A DNA stretch of 64,000 nt from Collinsella sp. (GCA_018376905.1 JAHAAK010000010.1:1-64000), one strand, 5' to 3'. Shown: positions 10,936 to 20,810, counted from the stretch's first letter. Program-made: numbers and translations. The notes: a model not told the origin generated them from the letters alone.

Positions 10936-13071
10936 ATGGGGCGCAATAACAAGCATAAGCGTGGAGCTCGCAATAAGCGCGGGCCGGTGCGCAGCGAACG
11001 CCGTCCGAGCCTGACCGGGCGCGTGCAGCTCCATGAGCACAGTGCCTATGTCATAACCGAGAATGGCGACTACAAGGTCATGGGCCGCGGTAAGCGCGAG
11101 ATCATGGATGGCGATACCGTTGCCGTGAGCATTAAGAACAGCCCGCACGGTGAGCGGCGCGCCGTGATCGAGGGCGTGGTTGAGCGTGCAGCCATAAGCG
11201 TGGTGGGCACGTACCAGACCGCCGGTCCGCTCGGTGTGATTGAGCCGCTCGATTCGCGTCTGAAGGCCGACTTCTTCATTCTGCCCGAGGATACCTCGGC
11301 GGATCGTCTGGGCGTCCACCCGGGTGATGCTGTTGTCGCGCACATTTTGACCTACCCGACGCGCCTGGAATCGGGCACCGTGACGATTGAACGCCGCATT
11401 GGCGGAGATGACGCGCCCGATTTGGGCGTTCAATATGTGATGGCGCGTTACGGCTATACCGATAGCTATCCCGAGGCCGCGCTGGACGAGGCCGAGGGGC
11501 TTTCGCTCGATGTGTCCGCGGCGCTTAAGGACCCGCTCCGCCGCGATCTGCGCGACCGCTTTGTCATCACGATCGACCCGGTCGACGCGCGCGACTTTGA
11601 CGATGCCATTTCGCTGGAGCGTACGCCCGAGGGTGGCTACAAGCTGGGTGTGCATATCGCCGACGTTTCACACTATGTGGCTTGGGACGGGCATATCGAT
11701 CTTGAGGCTCGCCATCGTACGACATCGGTGTATCTGGCCGATCGCGTGCTTCCCATGCTGCCCGAACGCCTGTCCTGTGACCTGTGCTCGCTTCGCCCTG
11801 ACGAGGACCGTCTTGCGTTTACCGTCGATATCGAGCTCGATGCGCAGGGTCGCGTGCGGCATTACGATCCGTATCCCAGCGTGATTCGCTCGCGTGTGCG
11901 TATGGACTATGACGGCGCCGAGGCGCTGCTGGTGCGTGCCGGCGCGGTTGAGTATTCGGTGCTGGAGGGTGCAGCCGAGGATGTTGCGGCTGCCGAGACC
12001 TCGCGCGAGGAAGCGCTTGAGCGCGGTCTTGCGTGCGAGGAGGCCGCCCGCGGCTACAACATCGACCTCGGCGATTTCCTTGTCGCCGCTAACGAACTCG
12101 CCGAACTTCGCCGTCGTATTCGTCGCGCCCGCGGCTCAGTCGATTTTGACACAGCCGAGATTCGCGCTCTATTGGATGAGGACGGAGTGCCCGTGCAGAT
12201 TGTGGCGCGTGAGCGTTCGTGTGCCACGTCGCTTATCGAGGAAGCCATGCTGCTCGCCAACGAGTGCGTTGCAGAGTGGCTGGCAGACCGTGATATCGAG
12301 GCCTGCTATCGTGTGCATGAGGATCCGAGCCCCGATAGCCTGCACGGTGCTGCCGTTGCGCTGGCGCAGCTAGGCATCATCGACGATCGCCGTGCTGCCG
12401 GTATTGCCCTGGGGAGCCCCGATGAGCTGCAGGCTGCAGTTGATGCTGCCGCCGGTACGGCCAACGCACCGCTCGTCAACACGCTGCTTCTGCGCAGCAT
12501 GCAGCGCGCGCTGTACAAGCCGCGCAACGAGGGCCACTTTGCGCTCGCCGCGCCGTGCTACTGTCACTTTACGAGTCCCATCCGTCGCTACCCCGATCTG
12601 GTGGTGCACCGCGTGCTCAAACTGCAGTTGGCCTATGAGCAGCTCGGCGGCAAGGACGCCTTGGTCCGTACGCCGCGGCTGATCGGTAAGGGGCGCGAGT
12701 CGCTGCCGCGCATTCTGCCGCAGATCTGCCGCGCATGTAGCGATGCCGAGCGCGCGGCAGATGCCGCCAGCCATGCGACGCAAAAGATCAAGATTGCCCA
12801 GTACTATGAGGACCGTCTGGGTGAGCGCTATGCCGGAACCGTCTCGTGGGTTAGCAGCATGGGCCTCTTTGTGCGCTTGGACCTAACACAGGTCGAGGGC
12901 CTGGTTTCAATTAAGAGCCTGGGCAACGAGTGGTTCGAGTTCGACGAGGACGCGCTAACGCTCACAGGTGCCGACACGGGCACCCGTTACGAGCTGGGGC
13001 AGCGCGTGATTATCGAGGTCTCGCGCGTCAATACCACGCGTGGGCACTTGGACTTTAAGCTTATCCATTAG
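10936..13071 (+). CDS. rnr: ribonuclease R (RNB-domain 3'-5' exoribonuclease)
   Basis: RNase R degrades structured RNA and works in trans-translation quality control. The 711-residue protein has a basic N-terminus (MGRNNKHKRGARNKRG), cold-shock domains, the catalytic RNB domain with metal-binding DPVDARDFDDAISLE near residue 215, the HFTSPIRRYPDLVVHR motif near 540, and a C-terminal S1 domain (RYAGTVSWVSSMGLFVRLD). SD taggaggc precedes ATG 10936. In many bacteria smpB follows directly; here smpB lies nearly 9 kb downstream, so the usual pair has been separated. Confidence 0.95.
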   Translation: MGRNNKHKRGARNKRGPVRSERRPSLTGRVQLHEHSAYVITENGDYKVMGRGKREIMDGDTVAVSIKNSPHGERRAVIEGVVERAAISVVGTYQTAGPLGVIEPLDSRLKADFFILPEDTSADRLGVHPGDAVVAHILTYPTRLESGTVTIERRIGGDDAPDLGVQYVMARYGYTDSYPEAALDEAEGLSLDVSAALKDPLRRDLRDRFVITIDPVDARDFDDAISLERTPEGGYKLGVHIADVSHYVAWDGHIDLEARHRTTSVYLADRVLPMLPERLSCDLCSLRPDEDRLAFTVDIELDAQGRVRHYDPYPSVIRSRVRMDYDGAEALLVRAGAVEYSVLEGAAEDVAAAETSREEALERGLACEEAARGYNIDLGDFLVAANELAELRRRIRRARGSVDFDTAEIRALLDEDGVPVQIVARERSCATSLIEEAMLLANECVAEWLADRDIEACYRVHEDPSPDSLHGAAVALAQLGIIDDRRAAGIALGSPDELQAAVDAAAGTANAPLVNTLLLRSMQRALYKPRNEGHFALAAPCYCHFTSPIRRYPDLVVHRVLKLQLAYEQLGGKDALVRTPRLIGKGRESLPRILPQICRACSDAERAADAASHATQKIKIAQYYEDRLGERYAGTVSWVSSMGLFVRLDLTQVEGLVSIKSLGNEWFEFDEDALTLTGADTGTRYELGQRVIIEVSRVNTTRGHLDFKLIH

Positions 13072-13100
13072 CTAAATCCCGACTCGTGGCGAGAGAGCGG

Positions 13101-13125
13101 AGGGCGGCCTTTCGGGACCGCCCTT
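13101..13125 (+). terminator. rnr terminator
   Basis: agggcgg and ccgccct pair across cctttcggga; the T run that follows is poor (tcgcattt), so efficiency is uncertain. Confidence 0.55.
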
Positions 13126-13191
13126 CGCATTTGAATCGTGGCTACCTTGCCGTCTGCTCGGCCGCCCGCTTACCTGCTATTTGAGAGGTAA

Positions 13192-13229
13192 AACCTACCA
13201 AAATAAACCTGTCCCTTTTTGGCAGGTTT
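13192..13229. repeat. GTCCC-type hairpin before the recombinase gene
   Basis: aaacctaccaaaa pairs with tttttggcaggttt around taaacctgtccc. It is the sister copy of the unit at 1012-1047. Confidence 0.65.
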
Positions 13230-13248
13230 ACAAGAAAGCGGGGATGAG

Positions 13249-13854
13249 ATGGCGACGGTGTACGGTTATGCGCGGGTGAGTTCGCGCGATCAGAACCTTA
13301 ATCGGCAGCTGGATGCGCTGGGCGCCTATGGCGTGGGCTCGGCGAATATTTATGCCGACCATGCGAGCGGCAAGGACTTCGATCGACCGCGTTATCGCGA
13401 GCTGCTGCACGTCCTGGGAGACGGGGACGTACTGGTGGTGCTTTCTATCGACCGACTTGGCCGTAATTACTCCGAGATTCTTGAGGAATGGCGACGCATT
13501 ACCAAGGAGCTCGGGGTTGCCATTGTGGTGTTGGACATGCCATTGCTTGACACGCGCGCTAGGGCCAGCGGCGCGCCGGATGTGACCAACGTCCTGATTG
13601 CCGATATTGTGCTGCAACTGCTGAGCTACGTGGCGCAGGTAGAGCGCGAGAATATCCATCGGCGCCAAGCGGAGGGAATTGCAGCGGCGCGGGCGCGAGG
13701 GGTCCGTTTCGGTCGACCTCGCAAGCCGTGCCCTCCTCAGTTTGAGCTGGTGCGCGATAGCTATGAGGCGGGCGATATTACCCGCAGCCAGGCGGCAAAG
13801 TGCCTGGGCGTGTGCGTGGGGACGTTCGATCGCTGGATGCGCGAGGCGGGGTAG
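13249..13854 (+). CDS. serine recombinase of the resolvase/invertase family
   Basis: The 201-residue protein matches small serine recombinases: N-terminal YGYARVSSRDQNLNRQLDAL with the nucleophilic serine at 11 or 12, the arginine cluster SIDRLGRNY near residue 65-72, the long E helix LLSYVAQVERENIHRRQAEGIAAARARG, and a C-terminal Hin-like helix-turn-helix (RSQAAKCLGVCVGTFDRWM). It would cut and rejoin DNA at paired short sites. No transposase, integron or obvious invertible segment is adjacent. ATG 13249 is chosen because the conserved fold begins there; its SD is poor. Confidence 0.88.
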   Translation: MATVYGYARVSSRDQNLNRQLDALGAYGVGSANIYADHASGKDFDRPRYRELLHVLGDGDVLVVLSIDRLGRNYSEILEEWRRITKELGVAIVVLDMPLLDTRARASGAPDVTNVLIADIVLQLLSYVAQVERENIHRRQAEGIAAARARGVRFGRPRKPCPPQFELVRDSYEAGDITRSQAAKCLGVCVGTFDRWMREAG

Positions 13855-13958
13855 GGGTTTGCGTCGCTTTGTCGCTTCCTGTTGCGATTCAAATTTTGAT
13901 ACGGTGACGATGCCATTTGGGGCTACACTCGCTGATATTCAAAAAAGGAGGTTGGCCC

Positions 13959-14540
13959 TTGGCGCGCGTAAAACAAATAATCGGATGGACCGCGATCGTT
14001 CTGTTCGCTGCAACGCTGGCGGGCATCTGGGTGCTGACGGAGCAAAATGCGGTGGAGACGTCGTTGCTGAGCGAGTCCACCGCGCGTGTGGTGGAGGGCC
14101 AGGCTACGGGCGTTCAGGCTACCGGCATCACGGGTGAAATTCAGGCGGGGGACGGCATGACTGAGAGTACCAATCCGGCTGCCTCGACGGTCCAGCCTGG
14201 TCGACTTGCTTCCATTCGCATGTGGGTAGGCGCAAACGTCCGTCGCGTCGCCCATACCGTAGAGTTTTTCTTCGTCGGATTGGTCGCCTCGGTGATCGTG
14301 GTCTGCTTTTCCAGGCGTCCATGGAGTGTGTGTTCCCGTTGCGTGCCTGTGTTTCTCTTTTGCGCTGCCTGCTCCGTTGGCGACCAGGTGCATAAGATCT
14401 TTGTTCCCGGCAGGCATTTCGACGTTATCGATTTAGGATTCGATGCTGCGGGCTATGTCACCGCCATGCTGTTGGTATTGCTGGCAGCGGCGTTGGTGCG
14501 CCATGCGACTCGGCCGATCGGCGCCCATGCGAGGCGCTAG
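13959..14540 (+). CDS. VanZ-like family membrane protein
   Basis: The protein has an N-terminal TM helix (IIGWTAIVLFAATLAGIWVL), a variable loop to residue about 85, then the VanZ-like core: RRVAHTVEFFFVGLVASVIVV, CSVGDQVHKIFVPGRHFDVIDLGFDAAGYVTAMLLVLLAAAL. The PGR...D(V/L)..(N/D)..G signature is typical of the family, named after teicoplanin resistance VanZ but mostly of unknown function. Translation is placed at TTG 13959, 193 residues, because aaaggagg sits 8 nt upstream. Confidence 0.75.
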   Translation: MARVKQIIGWTAIVLFAATLAGIWVLTEQNAVETSLLSESTARVVEGQATGVQATGITGEIQAGDGMTESTNPAASTVQPGRLASIRMWVGANVRRVAHTVEFFFVGLVASVIVVCFSRRPWSVCSRCVPVFLFCAACSVGDQVHKIFVPGRHFDVIDLGFDAAGYVTAMLLVLLAAALVRHATRPIGAHARR

Positions 14541-14620
14541 CCGGTAACAAACCCGTTTCTGATAATGCGACCTTGTTGAATTATTTTGTGTCGCGCGTAT
14601 TTCCGAGCGGTCGGATTTGA

Positions 14621-14650
14621 GGGGCGAGCGGTAGAACGCTCGCCCTTTGT
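14621..14650 (+). terminator. terminator after the VanZ-like gene
   Basis: gggcgagcg/cgctcgccc 9-bp stem with loop gtagaa and tttgtg tail. Confidence 0.65.
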
Positions 14651-14744
14651 GCGCCACGATGCGGCACAATGTACCGCAAAAGCTGTTTGTATCCGGTACG
14701 AATCGTTCGTTGGTCTTTAATTCTTCTCAACGGAGGTGTTTGAG

Positions 14745-15595
14745 ATGGCAAACGGATTGCTTTTGCGGCTTCGCGAGCGTGAGCTCAGCGCGAGCCCGGC
14801 GGAACGCAATGTCATCGCATATGTAAGCGCTCATCCGCACGAGGTGGTCGGGCTGTCCGTCCGCGGTCTTGCCGATGTCACGTTCTCCTCGCCCTCGAGC
14901 ATTTTGCGCTTTTGCAAGCGTTTGGGTTTTGCGGGCTACAAGGAGTTCCAGCGCGAACTGATTGCCGAGCTGGCGCTCTTAGGTGACAAGAAAGACGTAG
15001 CCCTCGAGGACATCTCCATGGATGACAGCGTCGAACGTATCGTGGGGAAGGTGATGAAAAGCAACGTGCGCACGATCGAGGCGACGGCGCGAACGCTCGA
15101 TTACACCGTCTTGGAGCGATGCGCGGCCCGTCTTAAGCGGGCACGCGCGGTCAATCTGTTCGGTATTGGTGCCTCTCGTTTGGTCGCGCACGACCGGCGC
15201 AAAAGCTCATGCGTGTCGACAAAGAGTGCCATCTGTACGACGACTGGCATGATCAGCTCTTATGTGCCAAGAACATGCATGAGGGCGATATGGCAATCGC
15301 CTTTAGCTACTCGGGCTTGACGCAAGAGGTGCTGGACTGCACCGCCGAGGCTCAACGTCACAACTGTCCCGTTGTGGCCGTTACCAAAGTAGATGGATCA
15401 TCCAATCTTGCCACCATGGCCGATGCCGTGCTCGGCGTCGCTGCGAGTGAACCCTTGGTCCGCAGCGGTGCCATGGCTTCGCGTATGGCCCAGCTTATGG
15501 TTGTCGATGCCCTGTACGCTGCTTACGTTGCCAGCGACTACGAACGGGCGACGCATGTCATAAAGCAAAACTACATCGAGAAACAGGAAAGATGA
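14745..15595 (+). pseudogene. murR: RpiR/MurR-family transcriptional regulator, frameshifted
   Basis: The N-terminal half (14745 to about 15193) is an RpiR-type helix-turn-helix (LSVRGLADVTFSSPSSILRFCKRLGFAGYKEFQREL) and the start of a SIS sugar-phosphate domain (VNLFGIGASRLVAHD). The frame then breaks. The rest of the SIS domain continues in another frame from about 15195 (AQKLMRVDKECHLYDDWHDQ...SYSGLTQEVLDCT) to the TGA at 15593. One missing base near 15194 in cgaccggcgc explains it (expected D-A-A-Q-K). Its place before murQ suggests it once sensed MurNAc-6-phosphate. A sequencing error is the alternative. Start ATG 14745 follows ggagg. Confidence 0.82.
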
Positions 15596-15605
15596 GGTGA
15601 ATGAA

Positions 15606-16529
<924 letters not shown>

Positions 16530-16586
16530 GTGCGCGGCGTGAGCTGATATGACATCCAGACGAGATACCCAATACAAGGAGGAGTT

Positions 16587-18017
16587 ATGACGAACAAAGA
16601 GCTGGCTCAAAAGCTGCTGGACCTTTTGGGCGGTAAAGACAACGTGCTCGCAAACGCGGCGTGCATGACGCGCCTGCGCGTGACCGTCAAAGACACGGGT
16701 AACGTCGACACGGAGGGTATTAAGGCGCTCGACGGCGTGATGGGCCTGGTCGAGGACGACACGATGCAGATCGTGCTGGGTCCGGGCAAGGTGAATAAGG
16801 TGCTCGAGGAGTTCTCCAAGCTCACCGGCCTTGCGAAAGGCGTTGCTGACGAGAGCGTGGTTGATGCTGCGGCCACAAACAAGGCCGCGCAGAAGGCCAA
16901 GTACGAGTCTAAGCCGGTTCAGGCCTTCCTCAAGAAGATTTCCAATGTCTTCGTCGCCCTGCTTCCCGGCATCATTGCGGCTGGCCTCATCAACGGTATC
17001 TGCAACGTCATTAACGTTTCGACGGCAGGCGCGCTTGCAGGCGAGTGGTGGTACCAGGGCATTCGTTCCATGGGCTGGGCCCTGTTTGCCTATCTGCCCA
17101 TCTTGGTGGGCTATAACGCGGCACGTGAGTTTGGTGGCTCCGCTGCGCTGGGCGGCATCGCCGGCACGATGTGCATCGCCAACAGTGCCATGCCCCTGCT
17201 TGCGCCTGGCGCGGCTGATCCTGCCACTGCCATTCTGCTGCCGCTCACCAGTGCGCAGTACAACCCCGCAGCGGGCGGCATGATCGCGGCTCTCATCGCT
17301 GGCGCATTTTTTGCCTGGATGGAGCGTCAGATTCGCAAGGTTATGCCCAACGCACTCGACACGTTCTTGTCCCCGCTGCTGGTGCTCATCATCGGCGCCT
17401 TTGCTCTGATGCTCGTCATCCAGCCGGTTGGCGCATGGCTGACGACTGCCATCTTTAGCGTTTTGACCTTTATCTTCGAGAAGCTGGGCGTCCTGGGCGG
17501 CTATATCCTGTCGGCAGGCTTCTTGCCGCTGGTGTCCGTCGGCCTGCATCAGGCGCTCACGCCGATTCACGCTATGCTCAACGATCCCGACGGCGCTACC
17601 AAGGGTATCAATTACCTGCTTCCCATCCTTATGATGGCTGGCGGCGGCCAGGTCGGTGCCGGTTTGGCGCTGTACTTTAAGACCAAGAACGCCAAGCTCA
17701 AGAAGTACGTCGCAGAGTCCATTCCCGTTGGAATCCTGGGTGTGGGCGAGCCTCTGATGTATGCTGTTACGCTGCCGCTCGTTCGTCCGTTTGTGACGGC
17801 CTGCCTGGGTGCCGGATTTGGCGGCGCGCTCGCGGCGCTGCTTCACATCGGCACGGTTTCTCAGGGCGTTTCCGGTCTGTTTGGCCTGCTGATCGTCGTT
17901 CCTGGCCAGCAGCTCGGCTACGTTGCCGCTATGCTGCTTGCCTATGCCGCCGGCTTTGTCCTGACGTGGTTCTTTGGCGTCGACGAGCAGAAGATCAACG
18001 AGTTCTTTGGCGAGTAG
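16587..18017 (+). CDS. murP: PTS EIIBC transporter, MurNAc/glucose family (MurP-like)
   Basis: This 476-residue permease phosphorylates its sugar during uptake. Residues 1-90 are an EIIB domain with the phosphocysteine C26 (AACMTRLRVTV); residues about 105-476 are the membrane EIIC domain with ten or so hydrophobic segments and GVGEPLMYAVTLPL. No EIIA domain is present, so it must borrow a Crr-type EIIA, as MurP does. The position between murQ and a MupG-like gene points to MurNAc or MurNAc-GlcNAc as substrate; specificity is inferred. SD aaggaggag. Confidence 0.87.
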   Translation: MTNKELAQKLLDLLGGKDNVLANAACMTRLRVTVKDTGNVDTEGIKALDGVMGLVEDDTMQIVLGPGKVNKVLEEFSKLTGLAKGVADESVVDAAATNKAAQKAKYESKPVQAFLKKISNVFVALLPGIIAAGLINGICNVINVSTAGALAGEWWYQGIRSMGWALFAYLPILVGYNAAREFGGSAALGGIAGTMCIANSAMPLLAPGAADPATAILLPLTSAQYNPAAGGMIAALIAGAFFAWMERQIRKVMPNALDTFLSPLLVLIIGAFALMLVIQPVGAWLTTAIFSVLTFIFEKLGVLGGYILSAGFLPLVSVGLHQALTPIHAMLNDPDGATKGINYLLPILMMAGGGQVGAGLALYFKTKNAKLKKYVAESIPVGILGVGEPLMYAVTLPLVRPFVTACLGAGFGGALAALLHIGTVSQGVSGLFGLLIVVPGQQLGYVAAMLLAYAAGFVLTWFFGVDEQKINEFFGE

Positions 18018-18083
18018 TTTGATATCGCGAGCCGTGTTGCTCGGGGTTCGCGGCGCGCGGCAGATTTCTTGATGTTATGGTTG

Positions 18084-18118
18084 TGCCGGCGGGGCTAGCT
18101 GCTCCGCCGGCCTTTTTT
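18084..18118 (+). terminator. hairpin terminator between murP and mupG
   Basis: ccggcgg/ccgccgg stem with a ggctagctgct loop and a T6 run. The mupG SD (aaggag) begins directly after it, so partial read-through would set mupG expression. Confidence 0.8.
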
Positions 18119-18134
18119 AAAGGAGCGTTGAAGC

Positions 18135-19187
18135 GTGAAAACGGGTATTTCGATTTATCTTTCCAGCCCTTTGCAGGATATTGAGCGGACGATTGAGCGT
18201 GGTGCCGCGGCGGGTGCGCGCTATGCGTTCACCTCGCTGCATATTCCCGAGGATGGGGGAGCGGCGTATGCCGATAAGGTCCGTCATGTGCTGTCGCTGC
18301 TTTCCGCCCGCGGCATTGCGCTCATTGCCGATGTGGGGCCTCGCACGTGCGATTTGCTCGGGCTTGAGCGCATCGAGGACCTGCGCGATCTGGGGTTGGA
18401 ATACCTTCGTTTGGACTATGGCTTTAGCGCCCAGCGGGTCGCGGAGCTGTCCGGTGTATTTCGCATTGTGGTCAATGCATCGACAGTGAGTTCTGATGAA
18501 ATCGCATCGTGGCGTGAGGCCGGTGCCGATGTGACTCGTTTTGCCGCCTGCCACAATTTTTACCCCAAGCCTTATACCGGTTTAGCTCTGGAGGACATTG
18601 CTCGGGTGAATCTTCGTCTTGCGGCGCTTGGATTCGAAATCATGGCTTTTGTGCCGGGTGATGCTAACGTTCGCGGGCCGGTATTCGAGGGACTGCCGAC
18701 GGTCGAGGCACAGCGCGGTCGCGCGTCAAAGGTTGCCCTCAATATGCTTGAGCTTGCACATGGCGCCGATTGCGACATTGTGTTGGTCGGCGACCCCGAT
18801 CTATCCGATGCGGGCTGGGCGCAGTTTGCTCAAGTTTCCGCCGGATACGTGGACCTGCAATGCGAGCTTGAGCCCGGTTATGCCTATGTGCGCGGGCAGA
18901 TTCATCACGACCGGCCCGACTCGAGTGTCCTCATCTTTAGGTCTCAGGAGTCACGTACGACGCTTAAGCCGGATTCCGTGCCGACGGATGCCGGAGCCGG
19001 CCTGCCGCGAAAGGCGGGGTCGATCGCTGTGAGCAATAGCGGATATGGGCGCTACGAAGGCGAGCTTGAGATTGCGCGGGTCGATCTTCCCGGTGACGAG
19101 CGCATGAACGTTGCGGGCCATATCACGCCCGAGGCAATGGAGCTACTGCCGTTCATCAAACGCGGATTCGGGGTACGGTTCGTTTAG
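18135..19187 (+). CDS. mupG: DUF871 family protein, MupG-like 6-phospho-N-acetylmuramidase
   Basis: The 350-residue protein matches DUF871: a TIM-barrel N-terminal part (MKTGISIYLSS, YAFTSLHIPEDGG, LIADVGPRTCDLLGL, LRLDYG, ACHNFYPKPYTGL, AFVPGDANVRGPVFEGLPTVE) and a cyclophilin-like C-terminal domain. The staphylococcal member MupG hydrolyses MurNAc-6-phosphate-GlcNAc released by the PTS. Its place after murQ and murP supports that role here. GTG start 18135, SD aaggagcg. Confidence 0.83.
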   Translation: MKTGISIYLSSPLQDIERTIERGAAAGARYAFTSLHIPEDGGAAYADKVRHVLSLLSARGIALIADVGPRTCDLLGLERIEDLRDLGLEYLRLDYGFSAQRVAELSGVFRIVVNASTVSSDEIASWREAGADVTRFAACHNFYPKPYTGLALEDIARVNLRLAALGFEIMAFVPGDANVRGPVFEGLPTVEAQRGRASKVALNMLELAHGADCDIVLVGDPDLSDAGWAQFAQVSAGYVDLQCELEPGYAYVRGQIHHDRPDSSVLIFRSQESRTTLKPDSVPTDAGAGLPRKAGSIAVSNSGYGRYEGELEIARVDLPGDERMNVAGHITPEAMELLPFIKRGFGVRFV

Positions 19188-19279
19188 CGTGTGACCCGTG
19201 GGCTACAATTGGCCCATCATACGAAGGCGCCTCGTGTGGCGTGTGCCCGCGTTGGCCGATCTATATTCGGAGGATTCCC

Positions 19280-19639
19280 ATGACCGTACTGTTTGTTGAA
19301 TATCCCAAGTGCTCGACCTGTAAGAAGGCCAAGGCATGGCTGGACGAACATGGGGTAGAGTATATCGATCGCGATATCGTTTTGGACAATCCCACGGCTG
19401 ATGAGCTTGCGACCTGGGTTGCTCGTTCGGGGCTGCCGGTGCGGCGTTTCTTTAATTCGTCGGGCATGAAATATCGAGAGCTGGGCCTGAAGGCGCGTCT
19501 GGATGCGGGCATGACGGATCGGGAGTGCTACGAGCTGCTGGCGACCGACGGCATGCTGGTCAAGCGTCCGCTGCTGGTGGGCGACGACTTTGCGATTCCC
19601 GGCTTTAGGGAAGCGGCCTGGACCGAGGTACTGTTGTAG
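19280..19639 (+). CDS. ArsC/Spx family thioredoxin-fold protein
   Basis: A 119-residue thioredoxin-like protein with the CSTCKKAKAWLDEHGVEYIDRDIV opening (CxxC), SGLPVRRFFNSSGMKYRELGLK and RPLLVGDDFAIPGFREAAW. This matches the arsenate reductase-like branch (YffB/Spx/ArsC) often annotated as arsenate reductase family. No ars operon is near, so an arsenic role is unsupported; a redox-regulatory role is as likely. ATG 19280 is preceded by ggagg. Confidence 0.85.
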   Translation: MTVLFVEYPKCSTCKKAKAWLDEHGVEYIDRDIVLDNPTADELATWVARSGLPVRRFFNSSGMKYRELGLKARLDAGMTDRECYELLATDGMLVKRPLLVGDDFAIPGFREAAWTEVLL

Positions 19640-19645
19640 TGGCTT

Positions 19646-19817
19646 CGGAAAGTGCGTCCCGTTTTGAGCTCGGATTCCGGGACGCAGTTTCCGGTTGAAG
19701 GGGCTAGCGGAAACCGTATCCCAGTTTGAGCGCGAAATCTGGGACGCAGTTTCCGCTTGGGGCCTCTAGGGGAAAGCGCGTCCCGTTCTGGACGTAAATT
19801 CCGGGATGAGCTTTCCG
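19646..19817. repeat. three tandem palindromes, period about 62 bp
   Basis: Units at 19646-19693, 19707-19756 and 19771-19817 are each a 46-50 bp imperfect palindrome of the form ggaaa-n-gcgtcccg ... cgggacgcagtttcc. Interiors differ. They share the gtccc/gggac core with the other hairpins of this window. A 12-bp direct repeat cggttggcgggc follows (near 19816 and 19850). Confidence 0.8.
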
Positions 19818-19861
19818 GTTGGCGGGCATGCGCACTATCCCGGTTGGCGGGCCTGCCTCAG

Positions 19862-20272
19862 TCAGTCCGCCAGCTGTGCCCATTCGTGCGGATCGTAGAC
19901 CTTTACGTGCTTGTTGGGCTTGCCGCTCCAGTACTCCTCGTCCATAAAGGGCAGATATGCCTGAACGCCGGGGCAGATAAAGGGAATCCGCTGCTGTTGC
20001 AGTCGCTCGCGCTGGCGCTGCTCCAGGTGCGCCTCGGATATGACGGTCGGCATACCGGACAGCTCGACGAGGCTTGCCTGGATTCGCTTAAGGTCGGGGA
20101 GTCCCGCGTGCCATGACACCCGCATGATCAAAAAGGATGCACGGCGGTATTTTGCCTGCATCACCGTGATGGCGGGGCGCAGTGTGGGATGGATTTTGTC
20201 CCGTTCGGGCCAAAGGTCAGCAGTGATCTCGAGGCCCAGGGTCTCCCATAGGTAATCAAGCTCTTCGTCCAT
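19862..20272 (-). CDS. hypothetical protein with a domain seen in MarR-type regulators
   Basis: 136 residues, no TM segment. The stretch HLEQRQRERLQQQRIPFICPGVQAYLPF resembles the (R)LIEQK(V/I)PF(I/V)VPGNQ(L)YLP motif found N-terminal to the helix-turn-helix in some MarR-like bacterial proteins. No helix-turn-helix is present, so it could be a free-standing or truncated domain. That similarity is from memory and unproven. It lies opposite to its neighbours and stops with TGA, rare in this window. Confidence 0.6.
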   Translation of the reverse strand: MDEELDYLWETLGLEITADLWPERDKIHPTLRPAITVMQAKYRRASFLIMRVSWHAGLPDLKRIQASLVELSGMPTVISEAHLEQRQRERLQQQRIPFICPGVQAYLPFMDEEYWSGKPNKHVKVYDPHEWAQLAD

Positions 20273-20475
20273 GGCGCCTCGATATCTACGCGATCATTGA
20301 TACTTCGATTGTGTTGCCTGGTGCTATTGTTTTCGCGGTAGAATCTGCCAACGGTTGACGGCTACCGCTCGCGGCGTTTTGCCCTTCGTGTGCAGCGGTC
20401 GGCTTCACAGGTCCTTCACGGGTTGGGCGAAATCAGGCCAATTTGACTGAATTTCAAAAAAGTCAAAATTGGGGC

Positions 20476-20504
20476 TTGCGTCACGGCGAGACTTCCCGTA
20501 TATT
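20476..20504 (+). promoter_or_regulatory. promoter for tRNA-Gln/tRNA-Glu
   Basis: ttgcgt (20476-20481), 17-bp spacer, tatatt (20499-20504); transcription would begin about 35 nt before tRNA-Gln. The gap 20273-20475 upstream has no gene; an inverted repeat ccaatttgact/agtcaaaattgg lies near 20438-20472. Confidence 0.6.
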
Positions 20505-20548
20505 TCTTTCTTGCGCAAAGGCACAGCCGAGCGCAGCGATGCAGTCAT

Positions 20549-20622
20549 TGGGATGTCGTCTAATGGCAGGACAGCGGATTCTGGTTCCGTCAATGGGGGT
20601 TCGACTCCCTCCATCCCAGCCA
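20549..20622 (+). tRNA. tRNA-Gln (anticodon CTG)
   Basis: Acceptor stem tgggatg/catccca, D arm gtctaatggcaggac, anticodon loop ttctggt with CTG at 20581-20583, T arm gggggttcgactccct, discriminator G and encoded CCA. It would read CAG. Confidence 0.95.
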
Positions 20623-20639
20623 TTGCATTTGCTACATAT

Positions 20640-20716
20640 GGCCCGTTCGTCTAGCGGTTTAGGACGCCGCCCTCTCAAGGCGGAGATCACCAGTTCGAAT
20701 CTGGTACGGGCTACCA
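20640..20716 (+). tRNA. tRNA-Glu (anticodon CTC)
   Basis: Acceptor ggcccgt/acgggct, D arm ctagcggtttaggac, anticodon stem ccgcc/ggcgg with CTC at 20674-20676, T arm ccagttcgaatctgg, CCA encoded. It lies 17 nt after tRNA-Gln, so the two are probably cotranscribed. Confidence 0.95.
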
Positions 20717-20726
20717 AAATTGAACG

Positions 20727-20756
20727 CCCGGGCCTCGTAAGAGACCCGGGTTTTGT
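20727..20756 (+). terminator. tRNA operon terminator
   Basis: cccggg/cccggg with ctc/gag extension and gtaa-type loop, then ttttgtgt. Confidence 0.8.
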
Positions 20757-20810
20757 GTATTGATCGTATATACGGCGCCTGCCGTGTTTCGCTCAGATCG
20801 AGGAGTAGCC

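Noticed and set aside
13917..13958. A longer start for the VanZ-like protein at ATG 13917
   Set aside because: The SD aaaggagg would lie inside the coding region; TTG 13959 is correctly spaced from it.
20273..20548. A riboswitch or T-box in the leader before the tRNAs
   Set aside because: No conserved element recognised; an inverted repeat and a good promoter explain the region.
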